Assembly: GCA_021770065.1 (NCBI GenBank)
Contig: JAETRR010000001.1
Location: 62,001-126,000, forward strand
Reading direction: 5' to 3'
DNA: 64,000 bases
Source of the DNA: Lachnoclostridium sp.
GTDB lineage: Bacteria; Bacillota; Clostridia; Lachnospirales; Lachnospiraceae
Shown here: positions 47,306 through 56,423 of the stretch, one piece after another
How the letters are laid out: each line of letters opens with the position of its first letter
How positions within the stretch are numbered: the stretch's first letter is position 1
The notes under the pieces: model-generated
Database searches by the model: none
Seen by the model: the letters and a program-made list of their open reading frames with translations, nothing else
What the model was told of the DNA's origin: nothing
Position numbers and translations under genes: made by a program

Positions 47306-48073
47306 TCACCTTTCAGGTGCCGGGCTGTTTTTTTCCGTGAGCTTTCCTGCCACAAGCTCCAGAAGGCAGACTGCCGGAATCTGAGTAGTCAGGCAGGCCT
47401 CCCTGACCTCCGGCCATGCATAGATCAGCGGCATATAGTATGCAAAATTAAGCCCGGAGATTCGTGCAACCGTACACTGATCGGTGTTGGTGATACTGAT
47501 GAGCTTGACGCGCCTTTTCTTATAGCTGTTAATCAGGGAAAGCATATGGGCATTTTCTCCGGATATCGATAAGACAAACACCACCGTATCCTCCATATCC
47601 TTCCCCGGCGGCGGATAGTAGGGATCTGTAATGGCAAACGCCAGTACGCCCGTGCTTGAAAACAGTCTGGCGCCATATGTCCCTATGGTTCCGCTGGCTC
47701 CCTCCCCCAGAAAGAGGATCTGCTTTGCCTGAGCACACCACCGGGCTGCCTGTTCAATCTTTCCCTGGATTTCCCTGTCCCCGGCCAGGTTCTGCAGATA
47801 CTGGATTGCCGGAATACTGGATGAGTCATAGGCTACGGCTTCCCATTTCTTTTTTAAAACCTGCTGAAGCCGGTATTTGAACTCTGTATAGCCGTCACAC
47901 TCCAGCTTGCTGCAGAACCGCATAACCGTGGTCGTTGAAACTTTACAGGCCGCCGCCAGTTCCCGGATATTCATTCTGCCTGCCTCTTCTAAATGGGAAG
48001 AAACATAATTATAAACCACCAGCTCCCTCTCATTCATCTGCGCAATCTGCTGATACTGAAATAAATTTCCCAT
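47306..48073 (-). CDS. RpiR-family transcriptional regulator
   Basis: 255 residues from ATG 48073 (AGGAGGACATGCA site). N-terminal HTH_6 domain (residues about 1-75: MNIRELAAACKVSTTTVMRF), then a SIS phosphosugar-binding domain (ILFLGEGASGTIGTYGARLF). Likely senses a sugar phosphate and controls the adjacent GH1/PTS operon. It is divergent from a homologous regulator at 48316. Confidence 0.9.
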   Translation of the reverse strand: MGNLFQYQQIAQMNERELVVYNYVSSHLEEAGRMNIRELAAACKVSTTTVMRFCSKLECDGYTEFKYRLQQVLKKKWEAVAYDSSSIPAIQYLQNLAGDREIQGKIEQAARWCAQAKQILFLGEGASGTIGTYGARLFSSTGVLAFAITDPYYPPPGKDMEDTVVFVLSISGENAHMLSLINSYKKRRVKLISITNTDQCTVARISGLNFAYYMPLIYAWPEVREACLTTQIPAVCLLELVAGKLTEKNSPAPER

Positions 48074-48112
48074 TGCATGTCCTCCTTTCCCCTCCTGCAG
48101 GGTGCTTCTTAA

Positions 48113-48139
48113 GTTACCGGTCACGGGGTAAACAGTAAC
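48113..48139. repeat. 27-bp palindromic repeat, copy 3 (diverged)
   Basis: GTTACCGGTCAC-GGGG-TAAACAGTAAC, three substitutions from the copies at 14104 and 15375. It lies in the space between the divergent RpiR genes. Confidence 0.65.
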
Positions 48140-48315
48140 CTTCTTAATTTGCTGTTTCTTAATCTGCGCTGATATCTTTGACAAATCTGCCGATTACTTT
48201 TATAATTGTACTATATCTGTCAGGACTGCGTAATGTTGCTGGCCGTTGTGTAAGCGGTAACCTGCGTAATTGCCGAAAACCGTCTTAAATCTGTTTTATA
48301 GAATGGAGGGTAACT

Positions 48316-49044
48316 ATGTTCACACCGAAATTGCTTGCAGGCTTCAACGAACTGGAATTATCTATCTACAACTGCATCACCCGCAATAAAGAACGCATTC
48401 CGCATATGAAGATCAAGGAACTGGCTGACGAAGCCCATGTTTCCACAGCCACAGTTCTTCGCTTCTGCAAAAAGCTGGGCTGTGAGGGCTACAGTGAATT
48501 TCGTCTGCGCTACAAGGAATATCTAAAAAACAAGCAGATTCTTTTGAATGACACTGTTGAAACCACCTTTAAAGGCTTTGTATCCAGAATGGATTCCAAA
48601 GATTTTCAGGAGAGTATCGATAATGCCTTCCAGCTTCTGAAAGATTCCCGGCATATCATATTTATAGGCATCGGTTCCTCGGGAATCCTTGGAAAATATG
48701 GTGCCAGATACTTTTCCAATATAGGGCGCTTCAGCCTCTATGTGGAGGATCCTTTCCTTCCCATTCTTCAAGATATGACAGATCACACAGTCACCATAGT
48801 ACTCTCCGAATCCGGCGCCACCTACCAGATGCTTAAGCTGGCTAACCAGCTGAAGCAGAAGGGAAGCCGCCTGCTTGCAATCACCAACAAAGCTGATTCT
48901 CCGCTGGCAAAACTGGCAGACTGCAGTATTTCCTACTATGTACCGCAGCTTATGACAAACGGCACCAACATCACCACCCAGGTTCCGGTTGTCTACATCC
49001 TGGAAACCCTGGCAAGAAAGCTGTACACCTCTGCTGAAGGATGA
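48316..49044 (+). CDS. RpiR-family transcriptional regulator (second copy)
   Basis: 242 residues. HTH_6 (MKIKELADEAHVSTATVLRF) and SIS (IIFIGIGSSGILGKYGARYF) domains, clearly homologous to the minus-strand neighbour across the whole length. GGAGGGTAACT precedes the ATG. Two regulators may respond to different sugar phosphates, or one may control the other. Confidence 0.9.
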   Translation: MFTPKLLAGFNELELSIYNCITRNKERIPHMKIKELADEAHVSTATVLRFCKKLGCEGYSEFRLRYKEYLKNKQILLNDTVETTFKGFVSRMDSKDFQESIDNAFQLLKDSRHIIFIGIGSSGILGKYGARYFSNIGRFSLYVEDPFLPILQDMTDHTVTIVLSESGATYQMLKLANQLKQKGSRLLAITNKADSPLAKLADCSISYYVPQLMTNGTNITTQVPVVYILETLARKLYTSAEG

Positions 49045-49270
49045 TCCGGCCCTCTGTATTTCCTTTTGGATTCTCTATCTTTTATTATAAAAAATTATAG
49101 ACAGCTTCGTAAGTCTTGTAAATCTATTTGCGGATTCTGTTAAAAATATGGTCGTTTTACATATGTTACATTAAAAAAACAGGGGTAAAGCCCAAAAGCA
49201 CTAATTCTTACTGGCTTTCTGCTCTTTTCAAACGGTTCTATCCACTCGGGAATATTCCATTTTCGGACAT

Positions 49271-49302
49271 AAAAATGCCCCGGCAGATTCCTCCACCGGG
49301 GT
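49271..49302 (-). terminator. Terminator of tRNA-Gln
   Basis: CCCCGGTGGAGG...TGCCGGGG followed by CATTTTT on the minus strand, 9 bases past the tRNA 3' end. Confidence 0.8.
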
Positions 49303-49310
49303 TTACTAAA

Positions 49311-49382
49311 CAGGGCTACAAGGATTCGAACCTTGAAATGACGGAGTCAGAGTCCGTTGCCTTACCGTTTGGCGATAGCCCT
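49311..49382 (-). tRNA. tRNA-Gln (anticodon CTG)
   Basis: 72-nt cloverleaf on the minus strand: acceptor arms AGGGCTA and TAGCCCT, D-arm region TCGCCAAACGGTAAGGCAAC, anticodon stem ACGGA/TCCGT with loop CTCTGAC (anticodon CTG), and T-arm CAAGGTTCGAATCCTTG. CCA is not encoded. Confidence 0.95.
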
Positions 49383-49507
49383 TTGTTTTTCAGCGAATAT
49401 TACTATAACACATCTTATTCTAAAAAGCAAGTACTTTTTTGCAAATTTTCATGGAACTTATTATGAATACTGTAAAGCAAATTCTATTACTCCTTTTATA
49501 GACCTTA

Positions 49508-50686
49508 TCAGCTCTGGGCCACATATCCTTTCTCCATAGTCATCACGCACTGATATCTGGAATCCAGGATGCGCACCCGTTCTGTAATATTTTCCTTAAG
49601 CTGCTTTAACTCCGCTCCCTGGTAGGCGAAGGGTACTACCACGTCAAAAATCAGATTGATCTGCTTCTCCCCGTCCACCATGCGGAAATCATGGAGGGTC
49701 AGCCTCTCGTCCAGCTCTTTTAACACAGCCGTCACCTTCATCCGCACATCCGCTACCCGATCATCCCTCACCTCCACCGGATCCATATGAATCACCAGGA
49801 AAATTCCCAGCTTTTTCGCCGCCTCCCGCTCAATCTTATCAATGATTTCATGGGAAGTCTCAATACTCACATCATTGGGCACTTCCGCATGGATGGAAGC
49901 CAGGCTTCTGGTGGGCCCGTAATTGTGCACAATCAGATCATGGCTGCCCAGAATTCCCTCATATCTCTCCACAAAATCTGTAATCTGCTGGTAAAGTGCC
50001 GGATCCACTGCCGTTCCAATCAAAGGCTCCAGGGTATCCTTGGCAATCCCCACGCCGGCCCACATAACCACAAGGGCTACCGCCACACCCACAAAGCCGT
50101 CGATGTTGATTCCCGTAATACGGCAGAACAAGAGGGACAGCACCGTAGCGGAGGTGGTAACCACATCCCCCATAGCATCCGCGGCCGTCGCCATCATCAC
50201 ACTGGAATGAATCCGTTTCCCAAGCTTCCTGTTAAAATACGCCATCCACAGCTTCACTCCAATGGAGGCCAGCAGAACCAGTATGGAAACTGTGCTGAAG
50301 GCCAGTTCTTCCGGCTCTCGGATCTTCCCCACGGCAGTTTTTAAAAAGCTTAATCCTACCTCTATTACAAGAAATGACACAATCAAAGCAGCAATGTATT
50401 CAATCCGGCCGTGGCCAAAAGGATGATCCTGATCCGCGGGCTTGCTGGCCATTTTAACTCCCACAAAACCGATGACGGAAGAAGCCGCATCCGAAAGATT
50501 GTTGAATGCATCTGCCAGAACAGATACACTGTGCAGAATCAGTCCTACGGTGAATTTCCCTGCGAACAGCAGTATATTGCAGAAGATACCCACCATGCTT
50601 GCCATAACGCCGTAGCTGGTGCGCACCCCTGCATTTTCCGTATTTTCATAATCCTTTACAAATTTATGTACCAAAAAATCTACCAT
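49508..50686 (-). CDS. Cation diffusion facilitator (CDF) metal exporter
   Basis: 392 residues with six membrane helices. Metal-site motifs: SVLADAFNNLSDAASSVIGF (helix 2, NxxxD-type) and SVMMATAADAMGDVVTTSAT (helix 5). DQDHPFGHGRIEYIAAL is the His-rich signature; the C-terminal cytosolic domain (residues about 215-300) has HDLIVHNYGPTRSLASIHAE. It extrudes divalent metals (Zn, Mn, Fe or Co), specificity undetermined. It extends about 90 residues beyond short CDF proteins, as in many Firmicutes. Confidence 0.93.
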   Translation of the reverse strand: MVDFLVHKFVKDYENTENAGVRTSYGVMASMVGIFCNILLFAGKFTVGLILHSVSVLADAFNNLSDAASSVIGFVGVKMASKPADQDHPFGHGRIEYIAALIVSFLVIEVGLSFLKTAVGKIREPEELAFSTVSILVLLASIGVKLWMAYFNRKLGKRIHSSVMMATAADAMGDVVTTSATVLSLLFCRITGINIDGFVGVAVALVVMWAGVGIAKDTLEPLIGTAVDPALYQQITDFVERYEGILGSHDLIVHNYGPTRSLASIHAEVPNDVSIETSHEIIDKIEREAAKKLGIFLVIHMDPVEVRDDRVADVRMKVTAVLKELDERLTLHDFRMVDGEKQINLIFDVVVPFAYQGAELKQLKENITERVRILDSRYQCVMTMEKGYVAQS

Positions 50687-50751
50687 TGTCCTCTTCCTCT
50701 TTTCACATTCTCACTATTGTAATATATTTTATTGAAAAATGGAAGAGTGAC

Positions 50752-50780
50752 TTGTTATTTTCCTTTAAATGTGCTATTGT
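50752..50780 (+). promoter_or_regulatory. Putative promoter of the nicotinate phosphoribosyltransferase gene
   Basis: TTGTTA, 17 bases, TATTGT on the plus strand. Confidence 0.45.
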
Positions 50781-50801
50781 TAAACTATTCACAGATACTG
50801 T

Positions 50802-50840
50802 TTGTCATGTGACAAGACAGTTGTCCGATTATAATGGACA
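50802..50840 (+). promoter_or_regulatory. Dyad-rich leader of the nicotinate phosphoribosyltransferase gene
   Basis: TTGTCATGTGACAA and then TGTCCGATTATAATGGACA are two consecutive inverted repeats just after the predicted transcription start, suitable as an operator (for example for an NAD-responsive repressor) or as leader hairpins. Inference from symmetry only. Confidence 0.3.
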
Positions 50841-50943
50841 GGCCGGTACATCTGCCCGGCCCACTGCCTGCACAAATCAAATTCACGCAATGAGTTGACG
50901 GGATATCAGGCTTGCTGCGCAGGAACAAGGAGTGGAAAATATT

Positions 50944-52398
50944 ATGAGTACAATGAAACTGACACTGCTTACGGATCTTTACGAGCTTACTATGATGCAG
51001 GGATATTTTAAAAATCATTCCAATGAGACGGTTGTCTTTGATGCCTTTTACCGGAAGAACCCCTCCGGAAATGGATTTGCCATTGCGGCCGGCCTGGATC
51101 AGGTGATTGATTATATTAAGAACCTCACGTTTGACGGGAAGGATATTGAATATCTGAGAGGCCTTAAGCTTTTTGACGAAGATTTTCTTGATTACTTGAG
51201 TAAGTTCCGGTTCTCGGGAGATATTTACGGGATTCCGGAGGGTACGGTTGTATTTCCCAGAGAGCCCCTTGTGAAGGTGGTTGCACCGATTATGGAGGCG
51301 CAGCTGGTGGAGACGGCTATTTTGACGATTATCAATCATCAGAGTCTCATAGCTACAAAGACGGCACGTGTAGTTCATGCAGCTAAAGGAGACGGCATTA
51401 TGGAATTCGGCCTTCGCCGGGCTCAGGGACCGGATGCCGGGATTTACGGAGCCCGGGCCGCTATGATCGGCGGATGTATCGGAACCTCCAATGTACTGGC
51501 CGGACAGCTTTTTGATGTTCCGGTAAAGGGGACGCATGCCCATAGCTGGATTATGAGCTTTCCGGATGAGTATACGGCTTTTAAGAAGTATTCGGAGCTT
51601 TATCCGGATGCCTGTATTTTGCTTGTAGATACTTATGATACGCTGAAGTCCGGTGTTCCCAATGCTATCCGGGTGTTTACGGAGATGCGGGAGGCCGGGA
51701 TTCCCCTAACCTTCTATGGCATTCGGCTGGACAGCGGGGATTTGGCTTATATGTCGAAAAAGGCCCGGAAGATGCTGGATGAGGCCGGTTTTCCGGATGC
51801 TGTCATTTCGGCTTCCAGCGATCTGGACGAGTATCTCATCACCAGCTTGAAGGGGCAGAATGCGGCTATTACTTCCTGGGGTGTGGGAACGAATATGATT
51901 ACCTCGGCGGATTGTCCTGCTTTTGGAGGCGTGTATAAGCTGGCGGCGGTGATGGATGAGGATGGGGAGTTTATTCCTAAGATTAAACTTTCGGAGAATT
52001 CGGAGAAGATTACAAATCCGGGGAATAAGACTGTTTTTCGGATTTATGATAATGAGACGGGGAAGATACGGGCGGATCTGATTTCTCTTGCGGATGAGAC
52101 TTTTGATGTTTCACAGGATCTTTTGATTTTTGATTCGGTTGAGACGTGGAAGAAGACGAAGCTTAAGGGCGGGTCTTATCATATGCGGGAGCTTTTGGTG
52201 CCGGTGTTCCAAAAGGGGGAGTGTGTTTATACCTCTCCAAGTGTGATGGAGATTCGGGATTACTGCACCAGGGAGCAGAATACGCTTTGGGATGAGACGC
52301 GGAGATTGACGAATCCCCATGAGGTTTATGTGGATCTTTCGGATAAGCTGTTTCGGATTAAGGCGGGATTGCTGGATCAGATGAATCAAGAAGGGTAG
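50944..52398 (+). CDS. pncB: Nicotinate phosphoribosyltransferase
   Basis: 484 residues from ATG 50944 (AAGGAG 8-13 bases upstream); the GTG at 50932 overlaps the ribosome site. LLTDLYELTMMQGYFKNHSN opens the family; EFGLRRAQGPDAGIYGARAA, GTHAHSWIMSFPDEYTAFKK and FYGIRLDSGDLAYMSKKARK are the phosphoribosyl and base-binding motifs, with the catalytic His in GTHAH. It salvages nicotinate to NAD. Codon choice in its 3' part is strongly G/T-ending on the plus strand, continuing into the palindrome downstream. Confidence 0.95.
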   Translation: MSTMKLTLLTDLYELTMMQGYFKNHSNETVVFDAFYRKNPSGNGFAIAAGLDQVIDYIKNLTFDGKDIEYLRGLKLFDEDFLDYLSKFRFSGDIYGIPEGTVVFPREPLVKVVAPIMEAQLVETAILTIINHQSLIATKTARVVHAAKGDGIMEFGLRRAQGPDAGIYGARAAMIGGCIGTSNVLAGQLFDVPVKGTHAHSWIMSFPDEYTAFKKYSELYPDACILLVDTYDTLKSGVPNAIRVFTEMREAGIPLTFYGIRLDSGDLAYMSKKARKMLDEAGFPDAVISASSDLDEYLITSLKGQNAAITSWGVGTNMITSADCPAFGGVYKLAAVMDEDGEFIPKIKLSENSEKITNPGNKTVFRIYDNETGKIRADLISLADETFDVSQDLLIFDSVETWKKTKLKGGSYHMRELLVPVFQKGECVYTSPSVMEIRDYCTREQNTLWDETRRLTNPHEVYVDLSDKLFRIKAGLLDQMNQEG

Positions 52399-52404
52399 GC
52401 GGAC

Positions 52405-52612
52405 GGGCGCTCCGCAGAAGAAGGCCCCGGACTTTTCCATATCCGTGTTCGGACGGTTCACGTACACCCTGTCTGCTCCGTACGTACATTGCTTTGAGAC
52501 GTTTTATAGCGTCAAGGCTTTGAGCAATGTTCGTACGGAGCAGACAGGGTGTGCGCGAGCAGCCGGACACTTGATATCGGAAAAGCCCGGGGCCTTCTTC
52601 TGTGGAGCGCCC
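52405..52612. repeat. 208-bp near-perfect palindrome between pncB and asnB
   Basis: The arms start GGGCGCTCCGCAGAAGAAGG and end CCTTCTTCTGTGGAGCGCCC. Pairing continues through CACCCTGTCTGCTCCGTACG against CGTACGGAGCAGACAGGGTG to a short A/T centre (TTTTATA). Each arm is about 100 bases with few mismatches and some loops. No coding potential is evident. It sits between two convergent genes, so it may act as a bidirectional terminator, a palindromic mobile unit, or a structured RNA. Confidence 0.8.
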
Positions 52613-52682
52613 TGGCTTTGGCTGGTATTAGGCTGCAGGTTTTTTCTGGGCGCTGTATCAGTTAAAGGAATCAGCGGAGGGG

Positions 52683-54530
52683 TTATTGTTCGCAGAAGTA
52701 GATCTCGTACCAGATGCAGAAGGTGTAGATGGTCCATAGCTTTCTGCTGTTGTCTTTGTGTTTTTTGAGGTGTTCTTCTAATAGGTCCATTAGTTTTTCC
52801 TGGCGGAAGTAGCGCTGGGCAGCCGGTCCAGTGAAGGCTTTGCGCATGCGGGCCTGGCCTTCTTCTTCGCAGATCCAGTGGCGGATGGGGACGGGGAAGC
52901 CCAGCTTCGGGCGTTCGCTGGTGTCGGTGTCCAGCTTGAAGGCGGCGGCTTTGCGCAGGATGTATTTTGTTATGCGGCCTCTCTGCTTCATGTGGGGCGG
53001 GAGGCGCCGGGATACGGCGAATACCTCACGGTCCAGGAAGGGGACGCGGACCTCCAGGGAATGGGCCATGCTCATGCGGTCGGCTTTTTGGAGGATGTCT
53101 CCAGGAAGCCAGTGGCGCAGATCGATTTCCTGCATGCGGTCGGCATCCCGAAGGCCGAGGGTTCTGTCGTAGTCTTCTTCCAGGAAGCTTTGGGGGCTTC
53201 GGGCTCCGATGTTTTTGCAAAGCAGGGCACGGCGTTCTTCCAGGGTAAAGATGTTGGCGTTGCCGATGAAACGCTCTTCCAGGGTTTTGCTTCCGCGGAT
53301 TAAGAAGTTTTTGCCTTTCAAGTTTGGAAAGTGCCGTGCAAGGCAGGCCAGCCATGTACGCAGTTTTCCGGGCAGCATCTGGTAACGCCGGAGGGCTTCC
53401 GGTTCGCAGTAGATGCGGTAGCCGCCGAAAAGTTCGTCGGCTCCTTCGCCGGACACTACAACTTTGACATCTTTTGCCGCTTCCATGGAGAGAAAGTAGA
53501 GCGCTACTGCGGAGGCATCACCTAAGGGTTCATCCATGTAGTAAAGGACTTCGGGTACGGCCTCCCAGAATTCCTGCTCGCGGATTCTTCTGCCTTTGTG
53601 ATCCAGGCCGCACTGTTCAGCCGTGTTCCGGGCGTACCGGATCTCATTGTAGCGGCTTCCTTCCTGGCCGAAGCCTACAGTATAGGCTTTTTTCCCTCCG
53701 AATTCGGAAGCGATCAGGCCGGAGTCTACGCCGCCCGAAAGGAAGGTTCCGACTTCTACGTCGGCTATTTCGTGAGCCTTTACGGAATCTTTTATCGTCC
53801 GGTCTACGGCTTCTAACCACTCGCTTTCTCCTTTTCCTGTCTCCGGCTGTAAGGAGGGTTCAAAGTATTTCTGAATCTCCAGGATGATGCTTCCGCTTTT
53901 CCAGCGAAGAAAGCTTCCCGGTTCCAGCCGGTAAATACCTTTGAAGAAGGTTTCCTCCAGGGCGGAATACTGAAAGGAGAGAAACTGCTCCAACGCCTGC
54001 TCATTCAGCTCTTTCTGATATCCCGGATACTTGAGTATGCTTTTTATCTCGGAGGCGAAGATGAGGCTTTCGCCTGCTATGGTGTAGTAAAAGGGCTTGA
54101 TTCCGAAATAGTCCCGGGCCGCAAAGAGTTCTTTTTTTTCTTCGTCCCAGATCGCGAAGGCAAACATTCCGCGCAGACGGGAGAGCAGTTCGCTGCCCCA
54201 CTCTTCATAGCCGTGAATCAGAACTTCCGTGTCGGAGCGTGTCTTGAACTGATGTCCGGCTTTTAGCAGCTCCTTTCGAAGCTCCTGATAATTGTAGATC
54301 TCTCCGTTGAATACCAGAACCTTGCTGCCGTTTTCATTTTCCATGGGCTGGGCGCCCGTTTCCAGATCGATGATGCTTAAGCGCCGGAATCCCAGGGCCG
54401 CATCGCCGCTCAGCCAGCTTCCCCCGTCATCGGGACCCCGGTGCCGGATGGCATCCTTCATTTCCTCTAATATCTGTTCTCTATCCCAATTTTCTTTTTT
54501 CTTTCCCACAACTCCGCAGATGCCGCACAT
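52683..54530 (-). CDS. asnB: Asparagine synthetase (glutamine-hydrolysing)
   Basis: 615 residues from ATG 54530 (AGGAGGATATCAT); the mature protein begins at Cys2 (MCGICGVVG), the amidotransferase nucleophile. The glutaminase domain contains IRHRGPDDGGSW and FNGEIYNYQELR; the synthetase domain contains GTFLSGGVDSGLIASEFGG (ATP pyrophosphatase loop) and VVSGEGADELFGGYRIYCEP. It makes asparagine from aspartate, glutamine and ATP. Its leader contains repeat copy B, whose end forms the ribosome site. Confidence 0.95.
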   Translation of the reverse strand: MCGICGVVGKKKENWDREQILEEMKDAIRHRGPDDGGSWLSGDAALGFRRLSIIDLETGAQPMENENGSKVLVFNGEIYNYQELRKELLKAGHQFKTRSDTEVLIHGYEEWGSELLSRLRGMFAFAIWDEEKKELFAARDYFGIKPFYYTIAGESLIFASEIKSILKYPGYQKELNEQALEQFLSFQYSALEETFFKGIYRLEPGSFLRWKSGSIILEIQKYFEPSLQPETGKGESEWLEAVDRTIKDSVKAHEIADVEVGTFLSGGVDSGLIASEFGGKKAYTVGFGQEGSRYNEIRYARNTAEQCGLDHKGRRIREQEFWEAVPEVLYYMDEPLGDASAVALYFLSMEAAKDVKVVVSGEGADELFGGYRIYCEPEALRRYQMLPGKLRTWLACLARHFPNLKGKNFLIRGSKTLEERFIGNANIFTLEERRALLCKNIGARSPQSFLEEDYDRTLGLRDADRMQEIDLRHWLPGDILQKADRMSMAHSLEVRVPFLDREVFAVSRRLPPHMKQRGRITKYILRKAAAFKLDTDTSERPKLGFPVPIRHWICEEEGQARMRKAFTGPAAQRYFRQEKLMDLLEEHLKKHKDNSRKLWTIYTFCIWYEIYFCEQ

Positions 54531-54544
54531 ATGATATCCTCCTA

Positions 54545-54685
54545 TTCCAGTTCCGTAATATCCCTCCCTGTACACCTTAGCCTAAATCAATTTCCAGCCG
54601 CAGATACATGCGCCTGTAAATCGATTTGTGCACTGTGAGGGATATTACTGTTTTAAATCGCTGCGCGATAGCACTAAAGGGTAAA
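54545..54685 (-). repeat. Leader-associated palindromic repeat, copy B (upstream of asnB)
   Basis: About 140 bp, close to identical with 36816-36953: GTAATATCCCTC...GAGGGATATTAC arms, AAATCAATTT/AAATCGATTT inside, and an ATCGCTGCGCGAT hairpin at the far end. On the minus strand it ends GGAATAGGAGG, used as the asnB Shine-Dalgarno. Confidence 0.8.
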
Positions 54686-54833
54686 GCTTCCGCAATACTC
54701 CTCCTGTGCCCCCTGGTCTTTTCTCTTCTTTTTGGTTACCATAATCTTAGCATCGCCTTATTTCGACAAATTTTCCGACTTGTAACAAAATTGTATCCGG
54801 ATGTTAATATTGTTTTTCAATTTACTCCGCCAT

Positions 54834-54871
54834 GGTAAAGCTTGAAGCTGCATATGCAGCTCCAAGCTTTA
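54834..54871. repeat. Short palindrome with TGCATATGCA centre
   Basis: GTAAAGCTTGAAGCTGCATA pairs with TATGCAGCTCCAAGCTTTAC, nearly perfect over 18 bp, just beyond the terminator of the lipoprotein gene. No function assigned. Confidence 0.55.
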
Positions 54872-54886
54872 CGGGCTTCGCCCTAT

Positions 54887-54950
54887 AAAAAGAATCAGGG
54901 CAGATACTCTTAGTGAGCAAGCTCACAGAGTATCTGCCCTGATTCTTTTT
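54887..54950. terminator. Long bidirectional terminator
   Basis: AAAAAGAATCAGGGCAGATA and TATCTGCCCTGATTCTTTTT form a perfect stem of over 20 bp with T-runs on both strands; it closes the two-component/lipoprotein operon. Confidence 0.85.
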
Positions 54951-54967
54951 GCATGGCTCAACTTACG

Positions 54968-56404
54968 CTAAAACTCCAGTACCAGAGCCCTGCGTCCGGA
55001 TTCCCACTGTATCCTGTAGTCGGTAACGGCATATCCTTTTGATTCTTGCGTATTTTTCTCCGTATTCGTTACATTCGGAACACCGGTCTCGGCAAGAAGC
55101 CTTCGGTAAATCGGATCATACTGAAGACGTATCACATAACCCGCGTTCTGGTACAACACGCGCCTTGTCATCCCTGCTTCTTCTCCTGCGTCCATCCCCG
55201 GCTCTGCTTCCAGACTGGTATACAGACAGATATCCTGGGGCCCCGTGTCGCCCATATGATCCCGGTCGTACTCCGCCACCACAAATGCCTCGCCGCCGTC
55301 CAGCACACAGAAATCCCGGATTCCTCTTGCCGGACCGATTGGCATGCTGTTTGTATAAGCCCCGTCCGGTAAAGCAAGGCTTACAATCCCTTCCTCCGCA
55401 GAGGTAAAGTACAGGCATTCTCCTTCCGCATCCAGATACAGCTTTGTATCCCTTGGACAGCTTGCCACACCCGGCATCACCACCCCCTCTGTCTCCATCC
55501 CCGGCTCCGGAATTTCCTGAGAAAAAAAATCAATAATTGACTGTGGAGCTTCCTGATTGCTCCATTCATTCTCCTCCCTCTCCGAAACAAGAGCCGTAAG
55601 TATTTTCTTCCCGTCCCAATCTACATAAAGACGCGTCCCCTCCAGATTTCCCGGCTTCCCTATGGTTCCGGCATAGTAGTAATTGAGACGGTTAACCGTC
55701 TTCCCTGTCTCCATATCCCGAAAATACAGTATGAATTTCTCTCCCATATAGCTGTCCCAGACGGACGCATATCTTGGGTAAAAACCGTAACACAAAAGGG
55801 AGGCATCTCTGCTCCAGGCCGTAAGTATGATAAACTCATCTCCGGAATATTCCCCTCCGGCTCCTTCATCTCCATTGAGGAGAAGCTCCTCCTGTCCGCT
55901 CTCCAGATCCATCAGATAAAGATGTCCTCCCACGAAAGACGTATCTTTCCTTACATACAAAAGATACTTTCCGTCAGGAGAAAAGAACTCCGTCTCCATA
56001 TTCCTCTCATCCTCGGTCCCCTCCAGCCAGGATATTTCAAGTCCGATGGATGCCATTAACTCTCCCACAGGAAACAGCCCCGAATCATAAAAACCGTAGC
56101 GGTAATCCAGGCTCCGCACCCGGAGGCCGTCCGTGCCGCTCTCAGCCAGCCGTACTTTGTGCTCTCCCGCTCCCGGCAAAAAGGCCGTATATCCTCCATA
56201 CCAGAGGGTTTCATAGTCTTCATTGTACATTTTGCGGACAGCGTAACGATCTCCTTTTTCTCCCTCAAGGGCAACGCCCTGCTCCGTCTCCTCCTCCGGC
56301 AGCAGCATAGTCTTGGGTTCCGGCACTCTCCGGCAGCCTGCCAAAAGGGACAGACTAAGAAGGAGAGCACTTATGTTCCATCTCATACGTCTTTGTTTCT
56401 TCAC
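54968..56404 (-). CDS. Lipoprotein with beta-propeller-like sequence, partner of a two-component system
   Basis: 478 residues from a GTG at 56404 (AAGGAGAGAGACT just before it), giving VKKQRRMRWNISALLLSLSL and a lipobox LLAGCRR. The mature protein has repeated strand-turn units such as FFSPDGKYLLYVRKD, TAWSRDASLLCYGFY and LYLDAEGECLYFTSAEEG, resembling TolB/WD-type propellers. The family is not recognised. It starts 19 bases after the sensor kinase stop, so it is probably a surface accessory of, or output from, that signalling system. Confidence 0.7.
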   Translation of the reverse strand: MKKQRRMRWNISALLLSLSLLAGCRRVPEPKTMLLPEEETEQGVALEGEKGDRYAVRKMYNEDYETLWYGGYTAFLPGAGEHKVRLAESGTDGLRVRSLDYRYGFYDSGLFPVGELMASIGLEISWLEGTEDERNMETEFFSPDGKYLLYVRKDTSFVGGHLYLMDLESGQEELLLNGDEGAGGEYSGDEFIILTAWSRDASLLCYGFYPRYASVWDSYMGEKFILYFRDMETGKTVNRLNYYYAGTIGKPGNLEGTRLYVDWDGKKILTALVSEREENEWSNQEAPQSIIDFFSQEIPEPGMETEGVVMPGVASCPRDTKLYLDAEGECLYFTSAEEGIVSLALPDGAYTNSMPIGPARGIRDFCVLDGGEAFVVAEYDRDHMGDTGPQDICLYTSLEAEPGMDAGEEAGMTRRVLYQNAGYVIRLQYDPIYRRLLAETGVPNVTNTEKNTQESKGYAVTDYRIQWESGRRALVLEF

Positions 56405-56423
56405 AGTCTCTCTCCTTTCCTGC

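Noticed and set aside
48240-48275. Possible CcpA cre site (TGTAAGCGGTAACC) upstream of the second RpiR gene
   Set aside because: The ends do not fit the cre consensus well enough to be listed as a feature.
50785-51543. 252-codon minus-strand ORF
   Set aside because: Antisense to the 5' half of pncB, which is clearly the coding strand.
54690-54830. Possible T-box leader for asnB
   Set aside because: No T-box sequence (GGGTGGNACCGCG-like) or specifier stem found in the minus-strand leader.
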